Below, in pieces: positions 36,534 to 45,451 of a stretch of 64,000 nucleotides of DNA. The notes under the pieces were generated by a model. The model saw nothing but the letters and a program-made list of their open reading frames with translations. It had not been told where the DNA came from and searched no databases. Origin of the DNA: Sphingobacteriales bacterium 46-32 (GTDB taxonomy: Bacteria > Bacteroidota > Bacteroidia > Chitinophagales > Chitinophagaceae); assembly GCA_001898485.1 (NCBI GenBank), contig MKTY01000024.1, positions 186,001 to 250,000 on the forward strand, given 5' to 3'. Numbering within the stretch: the stretch's first letter is position 1; every line of letters begins with the position of its first letter. Position numbers and translations under genes: made by a program.

Positions 36534-39500
36534 TCAGCGTAGCAGTGTTACGTTTCCTTTTACCGGTATAACAGAATTGTTTTCACAGACTATTTCCATC
36601 AGATATATATATACATCAGCACTTGCTTTTTGTCCTTTGAATGTGCCATCCCAACCGGCAGCGGCATCGTTGGGGCTAATGTCTTTTTTATCAAAGACTA
36701 CCTGCCCCCAGCGGTTGAAGATGGTGAATTTGCGGATTTTAAACAGCCCGGTACCGCGCGGGAAGAACGATTCATTGCGGCCATCACCATTGGGCGAGAA
36801 CGTATTTGGCACGAAATAGTTGAAGTTGTTGCACACAACATTTACTGTTACAGACCCGCTGTTGCGGCATCCGTGAACCGTTTCCATATTTACCCGGTAG
36901 GTAGTGCTGGCCTGCGGATTTGCTACTGGCTGCGGGCAGTCAAAACAGCTGAGGCGGTATTGAGGAGCCCAGGTATAACTGGCCATATTGCCCGTATAAT
37001 TCATGAGCAACGGAGTGCTGGCGCCGGAAATAATAGTGATAGGATCCTGCTGCGGCGTGGCAGTGGGCAGCGGACTTACGTACAGGGGATGGAAAGCCGT
37101 ATCGCTACAGCCGATTTTATTGGCAGTGATGAGCTGAACGGTGAAGTTACCGGCTGTGTTATACGTAGCCGCACCATTCTGACTGGCGGCGCCCTGCCCA
37201 TTGCCGAAATTCCATTGCCACTTGGTCAGCGTGTCGGGTACAGCAATGAGTCCGCCAAACTGCTCTGTTGCATTAATGCAAATAGTATCCCTTGCTACTA
37301 TTGAAGGTTGAGGGGTACGGTAAACGAGTATCGTATCCAGTGCAAAGCTGCTGCAATTGCTTTGTGTGGTAATATCAAGACGTACTACATAGGTGCCGGG
37401 CTGGGTAAACCGGTGCGAAGGGCTTTGTGCCGAAGAAGTGGCGCCATCGCCAAAAGACCATAAAGTAGAAATGATGGGTTCATTTTTCGTTGTGAAGTCG
37501 GTGAATGTAACAGTACCTGTATCACAAAATTCTTTACGGTCTTTGCCGAAGAGCGGAATGGCTCCCATTACATCAATACGTGGATTGCCGGTAACTGTAT
37601 TCTGACAGCCGGATATGCTGTCGAAAATAACCAGGTAAGGCCGGTTAAAGCTGGGTTTGGAGTAAAGATGACTGAAACTGGTACGCCGGGTAGAGTCAAT
37701 AGTGCCATCGCCGAAATAAAAATAGAATTTATACCCCGATGGAACGGTCAGGTCGAAATCTACATTTAGTGAATTGCAGGCCCGGGTTTGCGGTCCATAA
37801 TTGATCCGGATATTGGCGGGGTTATGTACCGTTACGGAAGACTGTGCTGAATCTATACATCCTCCGTTGCCCGTTAAATATAATTTGGGGGTAAAAGTGC
37901 CATAGTTGCCATAAAAGTAACTGGGGTTCTGCAGTGTAGACATGCCGCCATCTCCAAAATCCCAGTAGAAGGAACTGTAATCCTGGCCCTGGAAAGTGAA
38001 GCTTGTACGCAAGGGCGGGCAGAGCGTAGTTGTATCCTTGATAGTAAAAGCGGCTTTAGGAGATCTGATTTTTACATATGCCGGTTTGCTAACTGAATCC
38101 TGACAACCTGAGGCATCTGTTACAACAAGTTTTACTGTATAATCTGCATCCGGTGCAGGATAGCTGTGAAGTGGATTGGCGGCAGTAGCTGTGCCCCCAT
38201 CGCCAAAACTCCATGCATAGGAGAGTCCTACACCCGATGAGGTGTCAATAAATTGTAAAGGAGTCTGGGGACAATAAAATGTCCCCCCCCGGAATCCTGC
38301 ACGGGGATTGGATACCGTGAGGTTGTTTGGAAGCTGGTAGCGGTCTGTACAGCCAGCAGCATCTGTTACCGTCATCTGCACAGGATAAGATCCTGTCTGA
38401 TGGTATGTATGTGTGAAAGGCGGAGCAGTAAATGTCTGTGTTGTGCCATCTCCAAAGTTAAATTGCCAGTTACGTATTGAACCGGCAGGCGTGGATTGGT
38501 CAGCAAAGCTGATCGTTTTGTCGAGGCAGGCCCCGGGCGCCGATGGAGTAAATTGGGCAGCAGGTCCATTCACCTGTATGTAATCTGCTATAGTGCGGGT
38601 GGAGATACAGCCATTTATATCAGTAAGCGTGAGCGTTACATCGTAGCTGCCGGTATTGGGCAGGCTATAAGAAACATTCGGGGTATTGTCAGTAAGATTT
38701 ATCCCTTCTATCGACCAGGCAAATGTTTTAATATTTGGCACATTAATCCCTGTAGCGGAGAGCGTGAATGTTTCGCCTTTACATACTGGGTTTTTATTGA
38801 TAGAAAAAGCAGCCTGTTCATTTGTTATCAAAAGGCCCTTGACCTGCGTATACGAACAGGTGCCATTGGTTACAGTTAGTTTTACAGTATATCTGCCGGG
38901 TCCCGGATAAGTAAATGGAGGCGGTACCTGGGTGGTAAACTGAGTATTGGCAGGATCTCCCATTTCCCATAAATAGGTAAGCGGAGTTAGCGTAGCGTCT
39001 ACCTTACTTTCATCAATAAAAGTCACTTCCCGGGTATTACAGTTTAGCGAGTAACGGAAATTTGCAACAGGAAGTTGCACATGCACAGTTTGAGAGGCAA
39101 ACCTGATGCATTTATTGTTACTCACCTGCAATGTAATAACGAGACTACCTGTATCCTGAAACTGATGTGTTGGATTCTGAAGAGTGGAAGTGCCGCCATC
39201 TCCAAAATCCCATAACCATTCTACCAGGGCTCCCGGAGTTGTTATGGACTGATCAGTAAAATTGAACAACGTACTGGCGCAATCATCTAACGGTGTTACA
39301 TTAAATGCTACAGTTGGAGGCACTCCTGTGCGCACACCATTGGGAATAGTTACTGTTTTAGTACACCCGCTTACTGTTGTAATGGTAAGGGATATGTCGT
39401 AATTGCCGGGATTGTTGTAGGTATACGGAGGTGGATTACGTACATTAAAAACAGCGCCAGGCTCGCCGAGGTTCCAGCTATAACTGGCAACGGTGTCAAT

Positions 39501-40859
39501 TGTAGTAATATTTAATAAAGGCGTATAACGAAAAGGAACACACCCACCGGTAGGCGCATTGATTTCAATTTCAGGAATTTTTACTGTAATAAAATCAGGC
39601 TTCACCACTGTACGCTGACAACCGGAGGCGGTGATGGCAGTGAGTGTAACAGTAAATGCGCCTTCACTGGTATATTGATGTGTGGGATTTTGCTGGGTAG
39701 AGGTGGTGCCATCTCCAAAGTCCCATTGCCAGGACACAGCACCGGGCGTAAGGTCTGTAAACTGAACATTGGCAGGCGTCTGGCAAAAAGTGCTGTCATT
39801 GGACCGGAAATCGACTGCAGGCAACGCATTTACCGTTACTGACTTTGTAACAGAATCGGTGCAGGTGCTGTACTGGTTGACCAGTCGTACACTATAGGTA
39901 CCGGGAGTTGTAAACGCTTTCACCGCATTAATCTGTCCGCTGGAACTGCCATCCCCAAAAAACCATAAGGAGGAGGTAGGTGGCGGTGTAGACGTGTTCT
40001 GAAAGGTGACGGGTACATTCAGGCAGATATCAGCAGGCACCGTAAAATCGGTAGTGGCACTGTTGATGGTAATGGTTTTTTGAAAAGACCCTGTACAGCC
40101 CAGCGTACTGCTGGTATTAAGGGTGACAGTATAAGTGCCCGGAGCAGTATAGGTAGCAGTAGGATTGACGGCGGTACTGGTTTGGCCGTTTCCGAAATTC
40201 CACGAATAACTTATTGTACCAGGACCGTTTGATTGATTTCGAAAATTGACAGTATAGGGCGCCCGGCAGGTGGCTGGTGGCGTAAAGTCGAAGTCAGTAG
40301 CAATAGAACCTACAATACGGATATAACTGCTTCTTACACGTGTTTGTTTGCATCCTGTACTGCTGGTGACGGTAAGCGTAACCGCATAATAGCCTACATT
40401 ATTATAGGTGTGACTTGGATTTTGCTGGGTCGAGGTGGCGCCATCTCCGAAATCCCATTCCCAGCTCACAATGGTGCCGGTAGCCGTGGTAGATGCATCC
40501 GTAAACTGAATAGTAGCCGGCACACAGGCGAGGGTCAGGTTTGAAGTAAAATTGACCGTAGGTGAAGGATAGACAGTTATATAGTCAATACGTTCGGTCT
40601 GCGCAATACCGGTGCTGTTCTGAACAACAAGCCTTACAGAATAGGTGCCGGGAGTACTGAAGGTAACAACCGGATTTTTTACACTGGAAAGGGTGCCATT
40701 GCTGAATTCCCAGTTCCAGCTGGTTGGATTGCCCGTAGACTGATCTGTAAAACTAACAGTAAGAGGCGCACAGCCCGAAGTAATATTGGCTGTAAAACTG
40801 GCAACAGGGTTTTGACTAAAGGAAGGAAGGGCGACTGCACACATAAGCAGTAAAGCCAC
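36534..40859 (-). CDS. Giant PKD-repeat protein with gliding-motility type C-terminal domain (T9SS type B)
   Basis: This 1441-residue surface protein carries about 15 PKD-type repeats, most with a WxFGDG-like core (SWEWDFGDGATSTQQNP, SYAWSFGDGGTATAANP and others), and a C-terminal gliding-motility domain containing VPNTFSPNGDGRNESFF, FNRWGQVVF and DVYIYLMEI. This domain targets type IX secretion and is paired with PorP/SprF encoded 8 bp downstream. The role is probably adhesion or a surface fibre. The start is unclear: GTG at 40859 gives a signal peptide without basic residues. In-frame upstream codons encode KCLKTLSYHTLTKTL, but offer only CTG (40898) or ATA (40907) as starts. Confidence 0.93.
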   Translation of the reverse strand: MALLLMCAVALPSFSQNPVASFTANITSGCAPLTVSFTDQSTGNPTSWNWEFSNGTLSSVKNPVVTFSTPGTYSVRLVVQNSTGIAQTERIDYITVYPSPTVNFTSNLTLACVPATIQFTDASTTATGTIVSWEWDFGDGATSTQQNPSHTYNNVGYYAVTLTVTSSTGCKQTRVRSSYIRIVGSIATDFDFTPPATCRAPYTVNFRNQSNGPGTISYSWNFGNGQTSTAVNPTATYTAPGTYTVTLNTSSTLGCTGSFQKTITINSATTDFTVPADICLNVPVTFQNTSTPPPTSSLWFFGDGSSSGQINAVKAFTTPGTYSVRLVNQYSTCTDSVTKSVTVNALPAVDFRSNDSTFCQTPANVQFTDLTPGAVSWQWDFGDGTTSTQQNPTHQYTSEGAFTVTLTAITASGCQRTVVKPDFITVKIPEIEINAPTGGCVPFRYTPLLNITTIDTVASYSWNLGEPGAVFNVRNPPPYTYNNPGNYDISLTITTVSGCTKTVTIPNGVRTGVPPTVAFNVTPLDDCASTLFNFTDQSITTPGALVEWLWDFGDGGTSTLQNPTHQFQDTGSLVITLQVSNNKCIRFASQTVHVQLPVANFRYSLNCNTREVTFIDESKVDATLTPLTYLWEMGDPANTQFTTQVPPPFTYPGPGRYTVKLTVTNGTCSYTQVKGLLITNEQAAFSINKNPVCKGETFTLSATGINVPNIKTFAWSIEGINLTDNTPNVSYSLPNTGSYDVTLTLTDINGCISTRTIADYIQVNGPAAQFTPSAPGACLDKTISFADQSTPAGSIRNWQFNFGDGTTQTFTAPPFTHTYHQTGSYPVQMTVTDAAGCTDRYQLPNNLTVSNPRAGFRGGTFYCPQTPLQFIDTSSGVGLSYAWSFGDGGTATAANPLHSYPAPDADYTVKLVVTDASGCQDSVSKPAYVKIRSPKAAFTIKDTTTLCPPLRTSFTFQGQDYSSFYWDFGDGGMSTLQNPSYFYGNYGTFTPKLYLTGNGGCIDSAQSSVTVHNPANIRINYGPQTRACNSLNVDFDLTVPSGYKFYFYFGDGTIDSTRRTSFSHLYSKPSFNRPYLVIFDSISGCQNTVTGNPRIDVMGAIPLFGKDRKEFCDTGTVTFTDFTTKNEPIISTLWSFGDGATSSAQSPSHRFTQPGTYVVRLDITTQSNCSSFALDTILVYRTPQPSIVARDTICINATEQFGGLIAVPDTLTKWQWNFGNGQGAASQNGAATYNTAGNFTVQLITANKIGCSDTAFHPLYVSPLPTATPQQDPITIISGASTPLLMNYTGNMASYTWAPQYRLSCFDCPQPVANPQASTTYRVNMETVHGCRNSGSVTVNVVCNNFNYFVPNTFSPNGDGRNESFFPRGTGLFKIRKFTIFNRWGQVVFDKKDISPNDAAAGWDGTFKGQKASADVYIYLMEIVCENNSVIPVKGNVTLLR

Positions 40860-41065
40860 CAGTGTCTTCGTTAGTGTATGGTACGATAAGGTTTTCAGGC
40901 ACTTTATTTTTACTTGCTAATAGCGGCACATACAGGCGTATACCAGATCAGGCCTTTCCGTGAAACTGCCATTTCAAGTTCAATTCAAAATCCCGGACTT
41001 TAATCAGTATGCGGAATAGTTCCGTTCGTACAATGAAAGTAAATCAGTTTTGAAAATACCCCAAA

Positions 41066-41476
41066 TTATAATTTATCCAGACGCATAAATTTATTGTTAC
41101 TGGCATCTGCCTGTATAAGAATTACATAGGTCAGTGTATTGTTGGTAATTTGCCAGGTACCATTGAGGTAAGAAACAGGCGGTGCGGCGTTGGCGAAGAG
41201 CGCCCAGGTACTTCGTGTACCTATGTCGCCATCCCACTGACCAGTCGTTTCCGTAGTACCATTATGAATGGCATCTACGGTCATGTTACGATAGTATTGA
41301 AAACGATAAGACGAAAAGGAAGGAGTCATGTCTGTACCGTTTAGCGTGAATTTGGTAACAACCCATTGGCCATTGACCATTATATCCAGAATTTTTTGTT
41401 CCTGGATATGTTCGATGGTTTTTTTGCAGCCCGATAGTTGCAGTAGCAGCAGCACGCAGTAAAATGGTCTTTTCAT
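41066..41476 (-). CDS. Small lipoprotein, lipocalin-like, unknown function
   Basis: This 136-residue protein has a lipoprotein signal with lipobox LSGC followed by KKTIEH. The mature part starts with a short helix (IQEQKILDIMVNG) and continues as beta strands with GQWVVTKFTLNGTDMTPSF and GTWQITNNTLTYVI, a pattern like small lipocalin-type proteins of Bacteroidota. I do not recognise a function. It is a monocistronic minus-strand gene, with about 140 bp separating it from the PKD gene. Confidence 0.75.
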   Translation of the reverse strand: MKRPFYCVLLLLQLSGCKKTIEHIQEQKILDIMVNGQWVVTKFTLNGTDMTPSFSSYRFQYYRNMTVDAIHNGTTETTGQWDGDIGTRSTWALFANAAPPVSYLNGTWQITNNTLTYVILIQADASNNKFMRLDKL

Positions 41477-41551
41477 AGTCTGGATACAACTACAAAATAC
41501 AGGTCTGCCCGCAATACTGCAAGCGTAAAAGTGCTCGTAAATAAGGGAATA

Positions 41552-42175
41552 CTATTGTTTAGGGAAACCGGGATCTGCTTTTACTTCTTTGATTTGCAGT
41601 AAGTGACGCTTGCTATGCCCCGCCAAAAACAGCATAAACTGGTAGGCATCCACTTTGCCAAACGGAAGGGTGATTATGTGATTGCGCAGGTCTTCAGTAG
41701 TTGTTTTTGCATATTTCAGGTGATTACCCCTGCTTAGTTTAAACGCTGCGAGCGCCTCCTGTGTATTTTTCCAGGGAGATTTATCTGGTCGTATCGTTTC
41801 TGGGGCCTGTCGCTTTTCGGTACGGTCAGTTATGCCCTTTAGCAGCGCATCATCAGACACGGTCACTTCATTCCTTTTCTCCGGAGTAGGCGGATTTTTC
41901 ATAGCCTCTTCCAGAATAGTCCAGAGATTGTTTTCGGCCAGTGTTATATGATATACACACTCCCGTATACTCCAGCGATCGGGGGCGGGTTTATAATTGA
42001 GTTGGGCATCAGAAAGACCTTTTACTGTTGACAGGATAGCCGATTTTGTATCTTTTAATTCGCCAACAAGAAGTTTGCGTTCTTTCGCCGTTATGGTGGT
42101 ATCGGTTATTTTGCCGGCAAGCCCGGTAACAACCAGGAGTGTTAATAGCAAGCGGCCTTTGGTTCTTTTTAGCAT
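41552..42175 (-). CDS. DinB-like family protein with a signal-peptide-like N-terminus
   Basis: This 207-residue protein has a four-helix DinB/YfiT-like fold: LVGELKDTKSAILSTVKGLSDAQLNYKP, RWSIRECVYHITLAE with a metal-type His, and a C-terminal GHSKRHLLQI motif with two His. These proteins bind a divalent metal and some transfer thiols. The N-terminus (MLKRTKGRLLLTLLVVTGLAGK) is basic and hydrophobic, suggesting export or membrane anchoring, which is unusual for the family. The function here is unknown. Confidence 0.8.
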   Translation of the reverse strand: MLKRTKGRLLLTLLVVTGLAGKITDTTITAKERKLLVGELKDTKSAILSTVKGLSDAQLNYKPAPDRWSIRECVYHITLAENNLWTILEEAMKNPPTPEKRNEVTVSDDALLKGITDRTEKRQAPETIRPDKSPWKNTQEALAAFKLSRGNHLKYAKTTTEDLRNHIITLPFGKVDAYQFMLFLAGHSKRHLLQIKEVKADPGFPKQ

Positions 42176-42282
42176 GAACTGGTTGGTTAAAATGTGTAAG
42201 GGACCTAATCGTTAGTAAGCTGCCAAAGGGTTAGGGCTTATTAAAGGTAGGGATCTTTTGAAACAAACAATTGTTGGCTGGT

Positions 42283-43248
42283 TTATTTCAATGGCCTTTT
42301 CTTTACCATACCGCCCCGGGTGTCCTTAATACTTTGCATGACAATGAACGCATTGGGGTCAATTTTCTCCACTTCTGTAGTCAGTCGGTTGATTTCCAGT
42401 CTTGTTACTACCGTAAAAAGGATGTCAGCAGCCATTGTATTCTCTCCTCTTTTCCCAAATCCACGTTTACCGGCATAGATGGTGAGGCCTCTGCCCATTT
42501 TTTGCTTGATGAATTCGCCAATCTCTGCACTCCGGGGTGAGATGATAGTGACGCCGGTGAATTCTTCTACCCCCTCCAGTATGAAATCAACGGTTTTGGA
42601 GGCAGACAAATAAGTGAGAATGGCATATAATGCCACATTAGTGCCCAGCAAATAAGCCGCAACAGAAAAAATAATAATATTGAATACGAGGATAAAATCA
42701 CCCACACTCAGACTGCGTTTGCGACTCAGGAAAATAGCCAGGATTTCAGTGCCATCAATAACGGCTCCGCCGCGTATGCTGAGACCTATGCCCGCTCCAA
42801 GAAAGAACCCACCAAACACAGCAACCAGCAATTTATCATCCGTAACCGGTTTGAAAGGAACAACGGCAACCGAAAAGGCCAGCAGTGCAATGGCGGCAAT
42901 GCTTCTCAGGCCAAATTCATAACTGATCGTACGCAGCCCCAGCAGGATAAATGGGATATTGATCAAAACGATCAGAACAGAAAGACTGATCCCGGTTTTT
43001 GCATTAATGAGCAGCGAAGTGCCTGTTACGCCACCATCAATAAAACTGTTGGGCATCAGAAACCCCTTTAATCCAAATGTGGCAGAAAGTACACCCAGCA
43101 AAATGAATAATATACTGCGCAAAGCCCGGCGAAACATGAGCTTTTTTTGCCAGGCGGCTTTGGCTTTGCGGTATCCGGCCAGCGACTCGGTACGCGCCAA
43201 AGTGAGCCTGATCTTGCTGCGAAGGTTTTGGAAAAAGCGGATCTGCAT
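42283..43248 (-). CDS. YitT family membrane protein (DUF161/DUF2179)
   Basis: The protein has about 321 residues and several hydrophobic segments (ILFILLGVLSATFGLKGFL, GISLSVLIVLINIPFILLG, AVFGGFFLGAGIGLSIRGG), the GGVTGTSLLI loop, and a soluble C-terminal DUF2179 domain (GVTIISPRSAEIGEFI, GRGLTIYAG, EVEKIDPNAFIVMQSIKDTRGGM). Members are inner-membrane proteins of unknown transport role. I chose ATG 43248 over TTG 43263. It is divergent from the Nif3 gene. Confidence 0.9.
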   Translation of the reverse strand: MQIRFFQNLRSKIRLTLARTESLAGYRKAKAAWQKKLMFRRALRSILFILLGVLSATFGLKGFLMPNSFIDGGVTGTSLLINAKTGISLSVLIVLINIPFILLGLRTISYEFGLRSIAAIALLAFSVAVVPFKPVTDDKLLVAVFGGFFLGAGIGLSIRGGAVIDGTEILAIFLSRKRSLSVGDFILVFNIIIFSVAAYLLGTNVALYAILTYLSASKTVDFILEGVEEFTGVTIISPRSAEIGEFIKQKMGRGLTIYAGKRGFGKRGENTMAADILFTVVTRLEINRLTTEVEKIDPNAFIVMQSIKDTRGGMVKKRPLK

Positions 43249-43300
43249 AATATGGTTAACCAAAGATATTTATTCGCCATCCAATGCGGATGCGCAAACC

Positions 43301-43308
43301 TAAATTTG
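43301..43308 (+). promoter_or_regulatory. Candidate -7 promoter element for the Nif3-like gene
   Basis: TAAATTTG fits the Bacteroidota -7 consensus TAnnTTTG and lies 33 bp before the ATG at 43342. No clear -33 TTG with proper spacing was confirmed. Confidence 0.35.
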
Positions 43309-43341
43309 CGCATCTTTGAAACAAATAAACCAGGCAGCAAT

Positions 43342-44439
43342 ATGCGTATCAGTACCATCACCTCATTTCTGGAAAGTATGGCTCCGCCGGTATTGCAGGA
43401 GCCGTACGACAATGCAGGTCTTATTACGGGCTCGGGCAATTGGGAGTGTACAGGTGTTTTGTGTTCGCTTGATGCCACTGAGCCTGTGGTAGAAGAGGCC
43501 GTACGCCTGGGGTGTAACCTGATAGTGGCACACCATCCGATTGTTTTTGGAGGGCTTAAGCGATTAAATGGAAATAATTATGTTGAAAAAACGGTGATCG
43601 CAGCCATCAAACAAGATATCGCCATATATGCCATACATACCAACCTGGATAATATAATGAATGGTGTAAATGGTCGCATGGCACAGGTGCTGGGCCTTCG
43701 CGACCCGCAGGTACTTGCCCCCAAAGCCGGCACACTCCGTAAACTATTCACCTTTGTACCTACCCTGCATGCAGCTGCAGTAAGAACCGCTTTGTTTGCA
43801 GCCGGAGCAGGACAGATAGGCCGCTATGGAGAATGCAGTTTTAATGTGGCAGGTACCGGCACATTTACTGCAGGCCCCGGCACCCAGCCTTTTACGGGCA
43901 CAGAAGGAGTGCCGCATGAAGAGGCCGAAACGAAGATTGAAGTAATCTTTCCGGCATACCTCGAAAAAATGGTGGTAAAAGCCCTGATGGAGGCTCACCC
44001 CTATGAAGAAGTGGCTTACGACCTGGTTCCTCTTGCCAATACGCACCCCCAGATAGGAGCCGGTTTGCTGGGACAGCTACCCGAGCCCTTGCCGCCTGCC
44101 GGTTTCCTGGACCTGCTGCGCCAACGTTTTCGTACTCCCCTCATCCGACATACAGCCACTGGCAGCCGGACGATCAAAAAAGTAGCACTTTGCGGAGGAG
44201 CAGGTAGTTTTTTGATTTCCAATGCGTTGAGAGCTGGGGCGGACGCTTTTATAACCGCTGACCTCAAGTATCACGAGTTTTTTGATGCCAATGACCGGCT
44301 CCTTTTGGCCGATATAGGGCACTATGAAAGCGAGCAATTTACAATAGACCTGCTTCAGGAGGTTTTGGAGCAAAAATTTCCTAACTTTGCCGTCCTTAAA
44401 ACAAAGGTGGAAACCAATCCCGTGCGTTATTATATTTGA
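43342..44439 (+). CDS. Nif3-like dinuclear metal-centre hexameric protein
   Basis: This 365-residue protein has NIF3 motifs: MRISTITSFLESMAPPVLQEPYDN start, NLIVAHHPIVFGGLKRL with metal His, IYAIHTNLDN, and a C-terminal ADLKYHEFFDAN plus DIGHYESEQF. The middle part (PAYLEKMVVKALMEAHPYEEVAYDL) is the CutA-like insert seen in longer NIF3 proteins. The ATG at 43342 fits the family start, whereas the longer open frame from 43147 runs antisense through the YitT gene. The biochemical role is unclear; some members are linked to GTP cyclohydrolase I-type 2 annotations. Confidence 0.93.
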   Translation: MRISTITSFLESMAPPVLQEPYDNAGLITGSGNWECTGVLCSLDATEPVVEEAVRLGCNLIVAHHPIVFGGLKRLNGNNYVEKTVIAAIKQDIAIYAIHTNLDNIMNGVNGRMAQVLGLRDPQVLAPKAGTLRKLFTFVPTLHAAAVRTALFAAGAGQIGRYGECSFNVAGTGTFTAGPGTQPFTGTEGVPHEEAETKIEVIFPAYLEKMVVKALMEAHPYEEVAYDLVPLANTHPQIGAGLLGQLPEPLPPAGFLDLLRQRFRTPLIRHTATGSRTIKKVALCGGAGSFLISNALRAGADAFITADLKYHEFFDANDRLLLADIGHYESEQFTIDLLQEVLEQKFPNFAVLKTKVETNPVRYYI

Positions 44440-44501
44440 TCCGTTTAATAAAGCATTCCGGCATCACAGGCGCCACCATCAAATAAAATAGTAAGCAATA
44501 C

Positions 44502-45257
44502 ATGGCAAACGTTAAAGAATTTTCTGTTGAAGAAAAACTCACAGCGTTAATTAATCTTCAAAAGATTGAAAGCAAACTCGATGAGATCCATATCCTGAAA
44601 GGAGAGCTGCCGATGGAAGTAGCCGACCTGGAAGATGAAATCACCGGTCTGCATGCCCGCCAAACACGGATTGAAGAAGAAATCAACGGTGTAACTGATT
44701 TCATTCAGCAACGCAGAGATGCGATCAAGGAATCAGAAGCCCTGGTCAAAAAATACGAAAAGCAGAGTACCAACGTAAAAAACAACCGCGAGTTTGAAGC
44801 AATCAATAAGGAGATTGAAATGCAGCAGCTGGAAATAAAACTGGCTGAAAAGCATATCAAAGATGCTACCGAAGAGATTGCAGAGAAAGCAGTATTGCTG
44901 GAAAAAGCAAAAAAGAATATCGCTACCAAAGAAGGTATTCTTTCTACTAAAAAAGGCGAGCTCGAAAAAATCATCGGCGCTACCGAAAAGGAAGAAAAAC
45001 ATTTTAGCAAACTGGCTGCCGAAGCCCGCGAAAGTGTTGATCCCCGCCTGATCACCAGCTATGACAAGATCCGCAAAAGCTACCGCAATGGTCTGGCAGT
45101 AGTACCCGTAGAGCGCGATGCCTGTGGCGGTTGCTTCTATTCTATCCCCCCGCAAAAACAAAGCGAGATCAAACAACACAAAAAAGTAATGATCTGCGAA
45201 AACTGCGGTCGCATCCTGGTAGATGAAGATCTGGCTAACAGTATCGAGATCAAATAA
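44502..45257 (+). CDS. Coiled-coil zinc-ribbon protein (C4-type)
   Basis: This 251-residue protein is mostly a long coiled coil (residues about 10-180, rich in Glu and Lys) followed by a C-terminal zinc ribbon with Cys pairs in RDACGGCFYSIPP and MICENCGRILVDED. This is the widely conserved C4-type zinc ribbon (CT398-like) family of Bacteroidota and other bacteria, suspected to act in nucleic-acid or secretion-linked processes. It is 62 bp after the Nif3 gene, a common pairing, and is followed by a terminator. Confidence 0.9.
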   Translation: MANVKEFSVEEKLTALINLQKIESKLDEIHILKGELPMEVADLEDEITGLHARQTRIEEEINGVTDFIQQRRDAIKESEALVKKYEKQSTNVKNNREFEAINKEIEMQQLEIKLAEKHIKDATEEIAEKAVLLEKAKKNIATKEGILSTKKGELEKIIGATEKEEKHFSKLAAEARESVDPRLITSYDKIRKSYRNGLAVVPVERDACGGCFYSIPPQKQSEIKQHKKVMICENCGRILVDEDLANSIEIK

Positions 45258-45277
45258 GTAGTTATAATAAAATAGTT

Positions 45278-45314
45278 ATCCCGGCCTGGTCAGCACAGCG
45301 CCGGGATTTTTTTT
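45278..45314 (+). terminator. Intrinsic terminator after the zinc-ribbon gene
   Basis: An 8-bp GC-rich stem (45278-45285 with 45300-45307) is followed directly by a T8 run, 20 bp after the gene stop. Confidence 0.85.
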
Positions 45315-45451
45315 GTCCGTTAGCCAGCCGCGGCTTTTATACGTGGGTGAAAGCGCAGGAGATTTTTACCTGAAATTCCACAGTCCCCATACACTGTTTG
45401 CAATGGTTTTATATCCGCCATTTGCCAATAACTATTAATTTGCAGCATAAG

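Noticed and set aside
36630-40859. PKD repeats as a DNA tandem array or CRISPR-like structure
   Set aside because: The repetition is at protein level with diverged DNA; there are no constant repeats with unique spacers.
43147-43341. N-terminal extension of the Nif3 gene
   Set aside because: It runs through the start of the divergent YitT gene, and the ATG at 43342 matches the family start.
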